The notes beneath the pieces were generated by a model. The model worked only from the letters and a program-made list of their open reading frames with translations. It was not told the origin of the DNA and searched no databases. A program made the translations under genes and the position numbers. DNA of 64,000 nucleotides from Phocoenobacter atlanticus (GTDB taxonomy: Bacteria > Pseudomonadota > Gammaproteobacteria > Enterobacterales > Pasteurellaceae), in the NCBI RefSeq assembly GCF_030764225.1, contig NZ_JASAXH010000002.1; one strand, written 5' to 3'. Each line of letters begins with the position of its first letter. Within the stretch, counting starts at the first letter, position 1. Positions 34,883-44,891 of this stretch are shown piece by piece.

Positions 34883-35211
34883 TTATTGTTTTTTAGCACC
34901 AAAAACAGCACCTTCATCTATTTTTCTGTCATCATATATACCAGCAATTTCAGCTGCATTATATCCAAAGAAGCCACCTTCTATATTTTTACCTTTAAAT
35001 TTATTCCCCTTAATCTCTGCATTAAAGAGCATATCATGTGAGATTTTTTCATCTTTCAAGAAGGCATAATTTTGCCAATCTGAAATCTTCCCTTTGAGCA
35101 TTTTATTATTAAAATCTACATCTATTTTCACTTTACCTTTTGTTAGAGGGGTGCCACTTCCACTAGCAGTTAAAACTAAAGCAATTGTCATTGCTAATGT
35201 TAATTTTTCAT
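34883..35211 (-). pseudogene. Broken TbpB-like surface lipoprotein remnant
   Basis: An ATG at 35211 behind AAGGAATAA would give MKN-stop. With one extra A in the A5 run the frame becomes MKKLTLAMTIALVLTASGSG, a lipoprotein signal in which the lipobox cysteine is serine (AGT for TGT). The body then jumps to GKVKIDVDFNNKMLKGKI and ends GFFGYNAAEIAGIYDD and AVFGAKKQ, the C-terminal beta-barrel pattern of TbpB-like or Slam-dependent lipoproteins. Only about 100 residues remain, so most of the middle has been deleted. Three lesions point to a dead gene. Confidence 0.72.
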
Positions 35212-35272
35212 CGTTTATTCCTTTTTTACTAGTTAATAAAATGTTGGTAAATTTTACATAAGATTAGATAAC

Positions 35273-37423
35273 TTAATCATCAATATTTTTCACAATCCAA
35301 CAATTATGAATATGTTTATTACGTTCAAAATCCAGTGGAATTGTTTTTTCTGTAATATTCTCAGCCGCTAAACCGAGTTCAGCTAAACCCTCTAAATCCA
35401 TTTTAAAATTACGTTTATTATTTGAGAAAATAATTGTGCCATCTTTGGTTAAAATACGTTTCAGTTTTTTAAATAATTCTAAATGATCACGCTGAACATC
35501 CCAACTGTCTTCCATTCGTTTAGAATTTGAGAAGGTTGGCGGATCAACAAAAATCACCTCAAAACGTTCACGACAGTCACTTAACCATTGCAAACAATCC
35601 GCTTGAATTAAACGGTGATCACGCAGATCACAATCGTTTAAATCTAAATTCTGCTCAGCCCAGTTCAAATAGGTATTTGACATATCAACGGTCGTTGTCG
35701 CTTTTGCCCCCTGTAGGGCAGCGTGAATAGTAGCAGAACCTGTGTAAGCAAATAAATTTAAAAAGGTTTTTCCTTTTGCCATTTCACCGACCATCTTACG
35801 TGTTAAACGATGATCTAAAAATAGACCCGTATCAAGATAATCCGTTAAGTTAACCCATAATTTCGCCCCATACTCAGTAACGTGAAAATATTCCCCTTTA
35901 TTGGCTAATTTTTCATATTGATTGGTACCTTTTTGCTTTTGACGGACTTTCAACACCAATTTATTGGTCTCAATCCCTGTGACTGAAAGCGTCGCAGCCA
36001 CCGCATCTAATAAACGCTGACGGGCTTTTTGCTCATCAATGGTTTTGGGTGCCGCATATTCTTGCACCACAATATGATCACCATAACGATCCACCGCAAG
36101 ATTATACTCAGGTAAATCCGCATCATATAAACGATAACAGTCTAAACCCTGCTGTGTTGCCCATTTATCAATTTTTTTAATATTTTTCTTTAAACGGTTT
36201 GCAAAATCAGGCGCAAGTTGGGCATCCGCATCAAATTTCAGTTGCTCAATTTCGCTTTCTTCACGTTTGCGATCACTTAACAAATAATTTTTTTGAATAC
36301 AGTCCAAAGGACCATTTTTTGCTTTAAATTGACGGTGTGAGCGTAAACGTAAGCAGTTTAATAAATCCGCTTCACTACTAAAAATAGACACATTCCAGCC
36401 CGCAAAGTGTTGTTTTAAACGCTGACCAAAAACCGTATAAAGGGCGATTAATTCAGGGGTTGTGCCTAAACGTTCCCCATAAGGCGGGTTACAAATAACC
36501 GTTCCTTTTTTGCCTTCTACTGGATTTTTAAGTGCTGCCACATCGCCAAATTTAAACTGAATAAGATGTCCCACCCCTGCATTTACAGCGTTTTGTTTGG
36601 CTTTTTCAATAACTCGACGATCAAGATCACATCCATAAAACTGAATATCATCGAAAGATAAAATTGCAGATTTTGCTTCAGAAGTGACCGCTTGCCACAC
36701 CGCAGGTTGATGTCCTTTCCAACTATCAAATCCCCAATGTAGACGGTTAATTTGAGCTGGAATATTACACATCATCTGAGCGGCTTCAATTAATAACGTC
36801 CCTGCACCACACATTGGATCAACCAACGGTGTCTCTTTTTGCCAACCAGAACGCATAACAATGACAGATGCTAAGGTTTCACGTAGAGGTGCTTTACCTG
36901 TGTCGGTACGATAATTTCTTAAATGCAACGCATCGCCACTTAAATCTAAGGAAAGAATAATATCTTCACGATTTAAATAGGCGTGAATACGAATATCAGG
37001 CTGTTCTTTATCTACACTTGGACGGTTGAAACCGTGACGTTCAAAATGATCAACAATACCATCTTTCACTCGCATTGCGCCAAACTGAGAATGGCGAATG
37101 GAGTCATTGGTACCGTTAAAATCAATAAAAATACTGTCTCTCTCATCAAAAATATTTTCCCAAGGATAAGCCACCACAGTGGTGTAAAGATCAATTTCAT
37201 CAAAAATTTTGGCTTGTGTTAAAGGCAATAAAATACGAGATGCCAAACGGGTATAAAGTAATGCCTTATAGACCCCTTTTTGACTTGTCGTAAAATGTAC
37301 CCCACCCTGTGCAATTTTGCACTCAATTGGGCAATCATCTGTGCCAAGTTGGGTAAGTTCAGTTTTCAGCATCTCTTCAAAGCCACGTGCTGTGGTGGCG
37401 AAATAAGTCGTTTGTTTAGTCAT
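35273..37423 (-). CDS. rlmL: 23S rRNA (G2445-N2)/(G2069-N7) methyltransferase RlmKL
   Basis: 716-aa fusion of two methyltransferases. N-terminal THUMP (about 45-155) and RlmL domain with DPMCGAGTLLIEAA (about 201) and ICNPPYGERLG; C-terminal RlmK domain with FLNLFAYTGSATIHAAL and IFVDPPTFSNSKRM. Modifies the peptidyl-transferase region of 23S rRNA during assembly. Transcribed divergently from metG; a long hairpin lies between them. Confidence 0.96.
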   Translation of the reverse strand: MTKQTTYFATTARGFEEMLKTELTQLGTDDCPIECKIAQGGVHFTTSQKGVYKALLYTRLASRILLPLTQAKIFDEIDLYTTVVAYPWENIFDERDSIFIDFNGTNDSIRHSQFGAMRVKDGIVDHFERHGFNRPSVDKEQPDIRIHAYLNREDIILSLDLSGDALHLRNYRTDTGKAPLRETLASVIVMRSGWQKETPLVDPMCGAGTLLIEAAQMMCNIPAQINRLHWGFDSWKGHQPAVWQAVTSEAKSAILSFDDIQFYGCDLDRRVIEKAKQNAVNAGVGHLIQFKFGDVAALKNPVEGKKGTVICNPPYGERLGTTPELIALYTVFGQRLKQHFAGWNVSIFSSEADLLNCLRLRSHRQFKAKNGPLDCIQKNYLLSDRKREESEIEQLKFDADAQLAPDFANRLKKNIKKIDKWATQQGLDCYRLYDADLPEYNLAVDRYGDHIVVQEYAAPKTIDEQKARQRLLDAVAATLSVTGIETNKLVLKVRQKQKGTNQYEKLANKGEYFHVTEYGAKLWVNLTDYLDTGLFLDHRLTRKMVGEMAKGKTFLNLFAYTGSATIHAALQGAKATTTVDMSNTYLNWAEQNLDLNDCDLRDHRLIQADCLQWLSDCRERFEVIFVDPPTFSNSKRMEDSWDVQRDHLELFKKLKRILTKDGTIIFSNNKRNFKMDLEGLAELGLAAENITEKTIPLDFERNKHIHNCWIVKNIDD

Positions 37424-37520
37424 TTTTGTATCATCAATAAAAAGAATAGGGGATAGTATAGCAGGGCAACAACAGACTTTGTACTAATCTTTGTATTGAT
37501 TTAACAACCCCTCTGGGAAA

Positions 37521-37572
37521 CCGTAAACATTTACCTGTTGATTTTTAGAAATTAACAGGTAAATGTTTGCGG
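37521..37572. repeat. Long imperfect hairpin between rlmL and metG
   Basis: Arms of about 22 bases, CCGTAAACATTTACCTGTT and its complement with two mismatches, around a loop of about 10 bases. It lies between divergent genes, so it is not an ordinary terminator of either. One arm contains GCGGTC like an uptake word. Confidence 0.7.
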
Positions 37573-37679
37573 TCGCTTCTTTCAAAAATAGTATATTCCC
37601 TTTACCTCAACTAGAAAAATGATGTTATTTCAGTTATAATCATCGCAATTTTTCGTCCAAATTTTAACAGAGAATAATA

Positions 37680-39743
37680 ATGTCAAATCAAAATCGTAAA
37701 ATGTTAGTCACTTGTGCCTTGCCTTATGCAAATGGAAATATTCATTTAGGGCATATGCTTGAACATATTCAAGCGGATATTTGGGTACGTTTTCAACGTA
37801 TGTGTGGCAATGAAGTCTATTTTGTATGTGCGGATGACGCTCACGGTACGCCAATTATGTTGAATGCGGATAAACTTGGGATTACACCAGAACAGTTGAT
37901 CGAGCAAGCAAAAGCAAGCCATACCGCTGATTTTGAAGGGTTTAATATCAGCTTTGATAATTATCATTCTACTCACAGTGATGAAAACCGTGAGATTGTG
38001 GCGGATATTTATGGCAAATTAAAAGCGAATGGTTTTATCAAAACCCGTGTGATTTCACAGCTTTTCGACCCTGAAAAACAGATGTTCTTACCTGATCGTT
38101 TCGTAAAAGGCACTTGCCCAAAATGTAAAGCAGAAGATCAATATGGTGATAACTGTGAAGTGTGTTCTGAAACTTATAGCCCAATGGATTTAATCAATCC
38201 ACGTTCTGCGGTTTCAGGTGCAACACCAATCACCAAAGAGTCAGAACACTTTTTCTTTGATTTGCCAAGTTTTGCAGAAATGCTAAAAGAGTGGACACGT
38301 TCAGGTTCATTACAAACTGAAATTGCCAACAAAATGCAAGAGTGGTTTGAAAGTGGCTTGCAACAATGGGATATCAGCCGTGATGCTCCTTATTTTGGTT
38401 TTAAAATTCCTGACACCGAAGATAAATATTTCTACGTTTGGTTAGATGCTCCAATCGGTTATATGGCGTCATTCAAAAACTATTGTAATCGCACAGGCGT
38501 AAATTTTGACGAGTTTTGGAACAAAGACAGCGAAGCCGAGCTTTATCATTTTATCGGTAAGGATATTGTTTACTTCCACAGCTTATTCTGGCCAGCAATG
38601 TTAGAGGGTGCAGGATTGCGTAAACCAACTAATATTTTCACGCACGGCTATGTCACTGTAAATGGCGAGAAAATGTCAAAATCACGTGGTACATTCATTC
38701 AAGCAAGCACCTATTTAAAACATATCGATCCAGAATGTTTACGTTATTACTACGCCGCAAAATTACATAATCGTATCGAAGATTTAGACTTAAATCTGGA
38801 CGATTTTGTACAGCGTGTAAACAGCGATATCGTCAATAAATTAGTAAACTTAGCTTCTCGTAATGCAGGCTTTATCAAAAAACGTTTTGATAATAAATTA
38901 AGCAGTAAACTTGATGATGAAGTACTTTTTGCTGAATTTACTGAAAAATCACAGCAGATCGCTACATTTTATGAAGATCGTGAATATAGCAAAGCGATCC
39001 GTGAAATTATGGCATTAGCGGATAAAGCGAATAAATATGTTGATGAAAAAGCCCCTTGGGTATTAGCCAAAGAAGAAGGTAAGGGTAAAGATCAAGAATT
39101 ACACGATGTTTGCTCGATGGGAATTCAATTATTCCGTGTGTTAATGACCTACTTGAAACCTGTAATGCCAGTGCTTGCTGAAAAATCAGAAGCATTCTTA
39201 CAAACAGAATTAACCTGGAATAATATTGCAACACCATTACTAAGCCACGAAGTGACACCGTTTAAAGCATTATTCTCTCGTTTAGATCAAAAACAAACGG
39301 AAGCAGTAAAAGAAGAAACCAAAGCACTGTTTGAAGCAACGCAAAAACAAGAAATTGCAAAAAATGAGCAAAAACAGACCGCTTCGACAAACACAAAAGT
39401 AGAACCAATCGCCCCAGAAATTACCATTGATGATTTTACAAAAATTGATATGCGTGTGGCGAAAGTCTTGAAATGTGAAGAAGTGAAAGAGTCGAAGAAA
39501 TTATTGCGTTTCCAATTAGACTTAGGAGATCATCAACGTGAGGTGATTTCAGGCATTAAAGCGGCTTATTCTAATCCACAAGAATTAGAAGGGCGTTTTG
39601 TGATTATGGTCGCTAACCTTGCCCCTCGTAAAATGAAATTTGGCACCTCAGAAGGGATGATTTTATCAGCGGGAACAGGCGGTTCAGATTTATTCTTACT
39701 CTCAGCAGACAGTGGCATAACTGCTGGTATGCAGGTTAAATAG
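37680..39743 (+). CDS. metG: Methionyl-tRNA synthetase
   Basis: 687-aa class I synthetase. HIGH-like motif in PYANGNIHLGHMLEH at the N-terminus, zinc knuckle CPKCKAEDQYGDNCEVC (about 145-161), KMSKS loop in GEKMSKSRGTF, and a C-terminal tRNA-binding/dimerisation domain (about 585-687, ITIDDFTKIDMRVAKV) as in E. coli. Full length. Confidence 0.97.
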   Translation: MSNQNRKMLVTCALPYANGNIHLGHMLEHIQADIWVRFQRMCGNEVYFVCADDAHGTPIMLNADKLGITPEQLIEQAKASHTADFEGFNISFDNYHSTHSDENREIVADIYGKLKANGFIKTRVISQLFDPEKQMFLPDRFVKGTCPKCKAEDQYGDNCEVCSETYSPMDLINPRSAVSGATPITKESEHFFFDLPSFAEMLKEWTRSGSLQTEIANKMQEWFESGLQQWDISRDAPYFGFKIPDTEDKYFYVWLDAPIGYMASFKNYCNRTGVNFDEFWNKDSEAELYHFIGKDIVYFHSLFWPAMLEGAGLRKPTNIFTHGYVTVNGEKMSKSRGTFIQASTYLKHIDPECLRYYYAAKLHNRIEDLDLNLDDFVQRVNSDIVNKLVNLASRNAGFIKKRFDNKLSSKLDDEVLFAEFTEKSQQIATFYEDREYSKAIREIMALADKANKYVDEKAPWVLAKEEGKGKDQELHDVCSMGIQLFRVLMTYLKPVMPVLAEKSEAFLQTELTWNNIATPLLSHEVTPFKALFSRLDQKQTEAVKEETKALFEATQKQEIAKNEQKQTASTNTKVEPIAPEITIDDFTKIDMRVAKVLKCEEVKESKKLLRFQLDLGDHQREVISGIKAAYSNPQELEGRFVIMVANLAPRKMKFGTSEGMILSAGTGGSDLFLLSADSGITAGMQVK

Positions 39744-39751
39744 GATAAAAA

Positions 39752-40030
39752 ATGCGTTTATTAACTCTGTTTCTTATTATGCTTTTATGTATTTTTCAAA
39801 GCTACTTTTGGTTTGGTAAAAATGGTTGGGAAGAGTATAAAAATGCTCAACGTACAGTAAAACAATTAAAAAAAGAAACGCTTCGTTTAACTGCTCGTAA
39901 TGAAAAAATTATGGCTGAAATTGAAAATTTAACTAATGGTGTTGAAGCTTTAGAAGAGCGTGCCAGAATGGAATACGAGCAAATAAAACGAGATGAAATA
40001 TTTTATCGTGTTGTTCCAAAAGAAAAATAG
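39752..40030 (+). CDS. ftsB: Cell division protein FtsB
   Basis: 92-aa bitopic membrane protein: one N-terminal helix (about residues 3-20) followed by a periplasmic coiled coil (about 30-70) and EERARMEYEQIKRDE, then FYRVV near the end. Forms the FtsQLB complex. It starts 8 bases after metG and 11 bases before ispD, the usual ftsB-ispD-ispF order. Confidence 0.93.
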   Translation: MRLLTLFLIMLLCIFQSYFWFGKNGWEEYKNAQRTVKQLKKETLRLTARNEKIMAEIENLTNGVEALEERARMEYEQIKRDEIFYRVVPKEK

Positions 40031-40041
40031 GACAGAAATTA

Positions 40042-40728
40042 ATGCTACGTAAAATTATTGCAATTATTCCCGCCTCTGGTATTGGCACAAGAATGAATAT
40101 TTCATTACCAAAACAATATTTAGAATTACAAGGGAAAACTATTTTAGAACATTCTCTGCGTCCATTTTTAACGCATCCTGATATTCATAAAATAGTTGTA
40201 GCAATATCACAAGCGGATACATTTTATTCAAATCTTGCAATATTGAAATCAGACAAAATTCAACTTGTTTATGGTGGTGAAACTCGGGCAAATTCTGTGC
40301 TTAATGCGTTAAAAATACTTGAAAATGATGCTTGGGTATTGGTTCACGATGCTGCTCGCCCTTGTTTGAAGCGGTCAGATGTAGATAAAATTTTGCAAAT
40401 TGATGATCCTAATGGTGCTATTTTAGCAACACCTGTTGTAGATACAATGAAACGTGCTAATGCTCAATCTCAAATTGTAAAAACTGAAGATCGTAGTACC
40501 CTTTGGCGAGCTTTAACACCGCAATTCTTTAATGTCGGATTATTAAAAAAAGCCTTAGTTTTGGCATTTCAAAACAATGAGACTGTAACAGATGAAGCCT
40601 CTGCGATGGAACTATTGGGTTATAAACCTCAGCTGGTTGAAGGACGTTCCGATAACTTGAAAATCACCCATCCTGAAGATTTAGCTTTGGCTGAATTTTA
40701 TTTAGCACAAGAAGGAATAAATAAATGA
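40042..40728 (+). CDS. ispD: 2-C-methyl-D-erythritol 4-phosphate cytidylyltransferase
   Basis: 228 aa, third step of the MEP isoprenoid pathway, making CDP-ME. Signature IIPASGIGTRMNISLPKQYL at the N-terminus (CTP-binding loop; the usual AAG.G.R is ASGIGTR), VHDAARPCL and the C-terminal VEGRSDNLKITHPEDL. Stop overlaps ispF ATG. An uptake word GAAGCGGTCAG lies at about 40370-40380. Confidence 0.95.
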   Translation: MLRKIIAIIPASGIGTRMNISLPKQYLELQGKTILEHSLRPFLTHPDIHKIVVAISQADTFYSNLAILKSDKIQLVYGGETRANSVLNALKILENDAWVLVHDAARPCLKRSDVDKILQIDDPNGAILATPVVDTMKRANAQSQIVKTEDRSTLWRALTPQFFNVGLLKKALVLAFQNNETVTDEASAMELLGYKPQLVEGRSDNLKITHPEDLALAEFYLAQEGINK

Positions 40729-41201
40729 TTAGAATTGGACACGGCTTTGATGTACATAGTTTTGGTAGTGATAAACCGTTAATAATTGGCGGAGTAACAA
40801 TCCCTTATGAAAAAGGATTTATTGCTCATTCAGACGGCGATGTCGCTCTGCACGCATTAACGGATGCGTTATTAGGTGCTGTTGCTTTAGGTGATATTGG
40901 AAAATTATTTCCTGATACGGATCCGCAATTTAAAGATGCAGATAGTCGAGGATTGTTGATTGAAGCTTATCAAAAAGTGCGAGAGCAAGGCTATAAAGTG
41001 GGTAATGTTGATATTACTATTATTGCCCAAGCACCAAAAATGCGAGCTTATATTGATCAAATGCGACAAACCATTGCTGATGATTTACAATGTGATGTAA
41101 TGCAAGTAAATGTGAAAGCAACGACAACAGAAAAGCTTGGTTTTACAGGACGTGGCGAAGGTATTGCTTGTGAGTCTGTCGCGTTATTAGTAAAAATTTA
41201 A
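40725..41201 (+). CDS. ispF: 2-C-methyl-D-erythritol 2,4-cyclodiphosphate synthase
   Basis: 158-aa trimeric MEP-pathway enzyme. Metal ligands in GHGFDVHSF (D, H) and H near AHSDGDVALHAL; DIGKLFPDTDP and a C-terminal TTEKLGFTGRGEGIAC complete the family pattern. Overlaps ispD by 4 bases. Confidence 0.96.
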   Translation: MIRIGHGFDVHSFGSDKPLIIGGVTIPYEKGFIAHSDGDVALHALTDALLGAVALGDIGKLFPDTDPQFKDADSRGLLIEAYQKVREQGYKVGNVDITIIAQAPKMRAYIDQMRQTIADDLQCDVMQVNVKATTTEKLGFTGRGEGIACESVALLVKI

Positions 41202-41256
41202 AAGTTAAGGTTTAAAAACTAAATTTTAAAAGAAAAATTTTAAAGGAAAAATAGTT

Positions 41257-42516
41257 ATGAGTAATTTTGCTTATCTTCAACAAAGACGTAAACAGTTAAA
41301 ACTTAAAGTGAATGACGTATGCGAACAAGCAGGAGTTACTCGTGCTTATTTTAATCAATTAGTAACGGGTAAAATTAAAAATCCGAGTGCGATTAAGCTA
41401 AAAGCATTACATACCGTATTGGATATTAAAGAAGACACGAATCAGCGTGTGGGTGTAATTTTTGGTAAGTTCTACCCTGTTCATACTGGGCATATCAATA
41501 TGATTTATGAAGCGTTCAGTAAAGTAGATATCCTGCATATTATTGTGTGTACTGAAAGTGAGCGTGATCTTGAATTGTTTAACAATAGTAAGATGAAACG
41601 TATGCCGACTAATGAAGATCGCCTACGCTGGATGCAACAAATTTTTAAATATGAGCAAAAGCAAATCTTAATTCATCATTTAGAAGAAGATGGGCTACCG
41701 AGTTATCCAAATGGTTGGGAAGGCTGGGCGGAACGTGTTAAAAAACTGTTTGAAAATAAAGGGATAAAACCAACCACTGTATTTAGCAGTGAGCCACAAG
41801 ATAAAGATCCTTATGAGACTTATTTAGGTTTAGATGTTCATTTAGTCGATCCTGACCGTGTCTCTTTCAATATTTCTGCGACAAAAATTCGTAATCACCC
41901 TTTCAAATATTGGCGATTTATCCCGAAAGAAGTGCGTCCTTTCTTTGTTAAAACAGTGGCAATTTTAGGTGGTGAAAGTAGTGGTAAAAGCGTTTTAGTC
42001 AGTAAATTAGCCAATGTGTTTAATACTACTTCTGCGTGGGAATATGGACGTGAATATGTATTTGATGAATTAGGGGGTAACGAACAAGCGTTACAATATT
42101 CAGATTATCCACAAATTGCATTAGGGCATAAAAATTATATTGATTATGCAATGCGGCACGCTCATAAAGTTGCTTTTATTGATACCGATTTTATTACCAC
42201 TCAAGCCTTTTGCATTCAATATGAAGGCAAAGCTCACCCATTTTTAGATTCAATGATCAAGGAATATCCCCTTGATGTGGTCATTTTACTTTCTAATAAT
42301 ACCAAATGGGTTAATGATGGATTACGTAGTTTGGGTTCGGAAAAACAACGTCAGAAATTCCAGCATCTTCTTAAAAAGTTGCTGAAAAAATATAATATTC
42401 CTTATATTGAAATTGCATCACCGAGCTATTTAGAACGTTATAATCAAACAAAAGAGATCGTAGACGCCATTTTAAGTGATGCACCTCTTCCATTAACAAA
42501 TAATGAGAGTAAATAA
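41257..42516 (+). CDS. nadR: NadR: NMN adenylyltransferase / ribosylnicotinamide kinase
   Basis: 419 aa in three parts: N-terminal helix-turn-helix (about 5-55, KVNDVCEQAGVTRAYFNQLV), NMNAT domain (about 62-225, VGVIFGKFYPVHTGHINMIYE with the HxGH-type motif) and a C-terminal kinase with Walker A GGESSGKSVLV (about 238). In Pasteurellaceae, which need external NAD precursors (V factor), this enzyme rebuilds NAD from nicotinamide riboside. The N-terminal HTH could also repress NAD genes. Confidence 0.95.
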   Translation: MSNFAYLQQRRKQLKLKVNDVCEQAGVTRAYFNQLVTGKIKNPSAIKLKALHTVLDIKEDTNQRVGVIFGKFYPVHTGHINMIYEAFSKVDILHIIVCTESERDLELFNNSKMKRMPTNEDRLRWMQQIFKYEQKQILIHHLEEDGLPSYPNGWEGWAERVKKLFENKGIKPTTVFSSEPQDKDPYETYLGLDVHLVDPDRVSFNISATKIRNHPFKYWRFIPKEVRPFFVKTVAILGGESSGKSVLVSKLANVFNTTSAWEYGREYVFDELGGNEQALQYSDYPQIALGHKNYIDYAMRHAHKVAFIDTDFITTQAFCIQYEGKAHPFLDSMIKEYPLDVVILLSNNTKWVNDGLRSLGSEKQRQKFQHLLKKLLKKYNIPYIEIASPSYLERYNQTKEIVDAILSDAPLPLTNNESK

Positions 42517-43194
42517 ATGATTCTTTTTGCTGGCGATCCTCATGGCTGTTATGAACATCTCTATCCCTTTGTTAAAGAAAGAGATGATATTGCATTAGTT
42601 ATTTTAGGCGATCTACAACTAACGAGCTGTGAAGAACTTGATAAACTTGCACAGCATTGTGATATTTGGTTTATTCACGGCAATCACGATAGTAAAACGG
42701 TTGCCTCTTATGATGCTATTTGGGGAACGCATTGGAAAGCGCGTAACCTCCACAATCGTGTTGTTGATATACAAGGTACAAAAATTGCAGGATTAGGTGG
42801 CGTGTTTAGAGGACATATCTGGATGCCTCCTAACCGTCCAATGTTTTTTGATCATATTCATTATTGCCAATACTCGCCTGAGAAAATTTGGAGAGGAGGC
42901 ATTCCATTACGACACAGGGTATCAATTTTCCCTTCAGACTTTGAAATATTAGAAGATCAAAATGCTGATATTCTTATTTGTCACGAAGCCCCTTATCCAC
43001 ACCCCAAAGGGTTTAAAGTCATTAACCAATTGGCACAAAAAATGGGAGTTAAGAAAATTTTCCACGGACATCATCACGAAAATTTTGATTATAAAAAAAT
43101 AAACCATACTGCCTGTGAAATATATAATATTGGCTTTCGTAGTTTATCAGATATGAATGGTAATTATTTATGTATTGGTATTGATGATAGATAA
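42517..43194 (+). CDS. Calcineurin-like metallophosphoesterase
   Basis: 225 aa. Metal-site motifs of the family: AGDPHGCYEHL (D, H), LGDLQLTS (GD), HGNHDS, then CHEAPYPHPKG and FHGHHHENF. Specific substrate unknown. It begins at the base after the nadR stop, so it is co-expressed with nadR; a role in nucleotide turnover is plausible but only suggested by context. Confidence 0.88.
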   Translation: MILFAGDPHGCYEHLYPFVKERDDIALVILGDLQLTSCEELDKLAQHCDIWFIHGNHDSKTVASYDAIWGTHWKARNLHNRVVDIQGTKIAGLGGVFRGHIWMPPNRPMFFDHIHYCQYSPEKIWRGGIPLRHRVSIFPSDFEILEDQNADILICHEAPYPHPKGFKVINQLAQKMGVKKIFHGHHHENFDYKKINHTACEIYNIGFRSLSDMNGNYLCIGIDDR

Positions 43195-43334
43195 ATAGAG
43201 CGGTAAGATTTTATCAGTTTTTTACAAAAATGTAATAAATAGTAATAATATATAAAAAATAAACTTATTTCTTAATAGAAAAATATTGTTAATAATGTTA
43301 ATATTTTTACGTATGTAATTAAAAAGGGGAAAAG

Positions 43335-44045
43335 ATGCAAGATCCACAAATTCTAATTGTTGAAGATGAAGCAGTTACTCGTAATACCTTAAAAACTATT
43401 TTCGAAGCAGAAGGCTATAATGTTTTTGAAGCGACTAATGGTAACGAGATGTCAGCTATATTAAAACAGCAAACGATACATTTAATTATTATGGATATAA
43501 ATTTACCAGGAAAAAATGGATTAATTCTTGCTCGCGAATTACGTGAAAACACTAATATCGCATTAATGTTTCTTACTGGGAGAGATAACGAAATTGATCG
43601 CATTTTGGGTCTTGAAATCGGTGCTGATGATTATATTACTAAACCGTTTAATCCTCGTGAATTAACTATTCGAGCAAGAAATCTTCTACATCGCACGATG
43701 ACGGAAAATAATAACAATAAAGATCTGAATGTCGAAAATTATCAGTTTAATGGTTGGACTCTTGATATTAACAGCCGTTCACTGATTACACCTGATGGTA
43801 ATGCAACCAAATTACCTCGTAGTGAATTTCGGTTATTGCAACATTTTTGTGAAAATCCAGGAAAAATTCAAACCAGAGAAGCCTTGCTTTATACAATGAC
43901 AGGGCGTGAATTAAAGCCTCACGATAGAACGGTTGATGTCACCATTCGTCGTATTAGAAAACATTTTGAATCCTATCCTAGTACACCAGAAATCATTATT
44001 ACCATTCACGGTGAAGGTTATCGTTTTTGTGGTGCATTAGATTAA
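43335..44045 (+). CDS. arcA: Response regulator ArcA
   Basis: 236-aa OmpR-type regulator controlling aerobic respiration genes under low oxygen. Receiver domain with acidic pocket E10-D11 and phospho-acceptor D54 (IIMDINLPG), K in ITKPFNPREL, and winged-helix domain from about 130 (LPRSEFRLLQHFCENPG). Its sensor ArcB is 7.5 kb downstream. Preceded by AAAGGGGAAA. Confidence 0.95.
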   Translation: MQDPQILIVEDEAVTRNTLKTIFEAEGYNVFEATNGNEMSAILKQQTIHLIIMDINLPGKNGLILARELRENTNIALMFLTGRDNEIDRILGLEIGADDYITKPFNPRELTIRARNLLHRTMTENNNNKDLNVENYQFNGWTLDINSRSLITPDGNATKLPRSEFRLLQHFCENPGKIQTREALLYTMTGRELKPHDRTVDVTIRRIRKHFESYPSTPEIIITIHGEGYRFCGALD

Positions 44046-44072
44046 TATTTTTCATAAATTAACGTAGATACA

Positions 44073-44096
44073 AGAGACAAGGTATGCCTTGTCTCT
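44073..44096. terminator. Bidirectional terminator between arcA and udk
   Basis: AGAGACAAGG-tatg-CCTTGTCTCT, a perfect 10-base stem between converging genes. Confidence 0.8.
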
Positions 44097-44118
44097 ATAC
44101 AATATATTTATATTTCAA

Positions 44119-44772
44119 TTATTTTTGCCCTAATAACTGTCTGATTTGTGCTTTTAAGATATTAATTGCCACTCGGTTTTTTCCCCCTTTTGGCACAATA
44201 ATATCCGCAAACTGTTTTGAAGGCTGAATAAATTGTAAGAACATCGGGCGAACCGTTTTATTATATTGTGTTATCACCGAATCCATTGTACGACCACGTT
44301 CTTCCATATCTCGTTTTAAACGGCGAATAAAACAGATATCCAAAGGTGCATCTACAAAAATTGACATATCCACTTCATTACGAATTTTTTGATCAGTAAG
44401 CAATAAAATACCTTCTAAAATAATCACTCGTTTTGGTTCAAAAGGACAAACTGTTGGTAAGCGAGTATGTTCAACATAGCTATATTCTGGAATTTCAATC
44501 GTATTACCTGATTTTAACGCTTGAAGATGTGAAACAAGTAAGGCGTGATCCATTGAACTTGGGTGGTCATAGTTTGTTTTAACACGCTCTTCCATTTCTA
44601 AGTGGCTTTGATCACGATAATAGGCATCTTCCGAAATGATACCGATATCATCAATACCAAGTTCGGCTTTTAATTCATTATAAATAGTAGTGGCGATTAA
44701 ACTTTTACCTGATGCCGATGCACCAGCAATAGCAATCACAATGCAAGAAGGGTTTTTAGTTGAATTTGACAT
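44119..44772 (-). CDS. udk: Uridine kinase
   Basis: Salvage kinase making UMP/CMP from uridine/cytidine with GTP or ATP. P-loop GASASGKSLIATTI near residue 15, ISEDAYYRDQSHL, NYDHPSSMDHALL and LEGILLLTD. The start MSNSTKN at 44772 (GGATAATTCT upstream) is preferred; two earlier in-frame starts add residues not seen in relatives. About 217 aa. Confidence 0.94.
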   Translation of the reverse strand: MSNSTKNPSCIVIAIAGASASGKSLIATTIYNELKAELGIDDIGIISEDAYYRDQSHLEMEERVKTNYDHPSSMDHALLVSHLQALKSGNTIEIPEYSYVEHTRLPTVCPFEPKRVIILEGILLLTDQKIRNEVDMSIFVDAPLDICFIRRLKRDMEERGRTMDSVITQYNKTVRPMFLQFIQPSKQFADIIVPKGGKNRVAINILKAQIRQLLGQK

Positions 44773-44891
44773 AGAATTATCCATTTTTGAGCTAACGTTC
44801 TTAAGATTATAACGCAAAATAAGTTGCTTTTGTGGATAGAAATAGCGTAGTTTAGTAAAATATTTGCAAATTCTATAAAAATCGTACCGCT

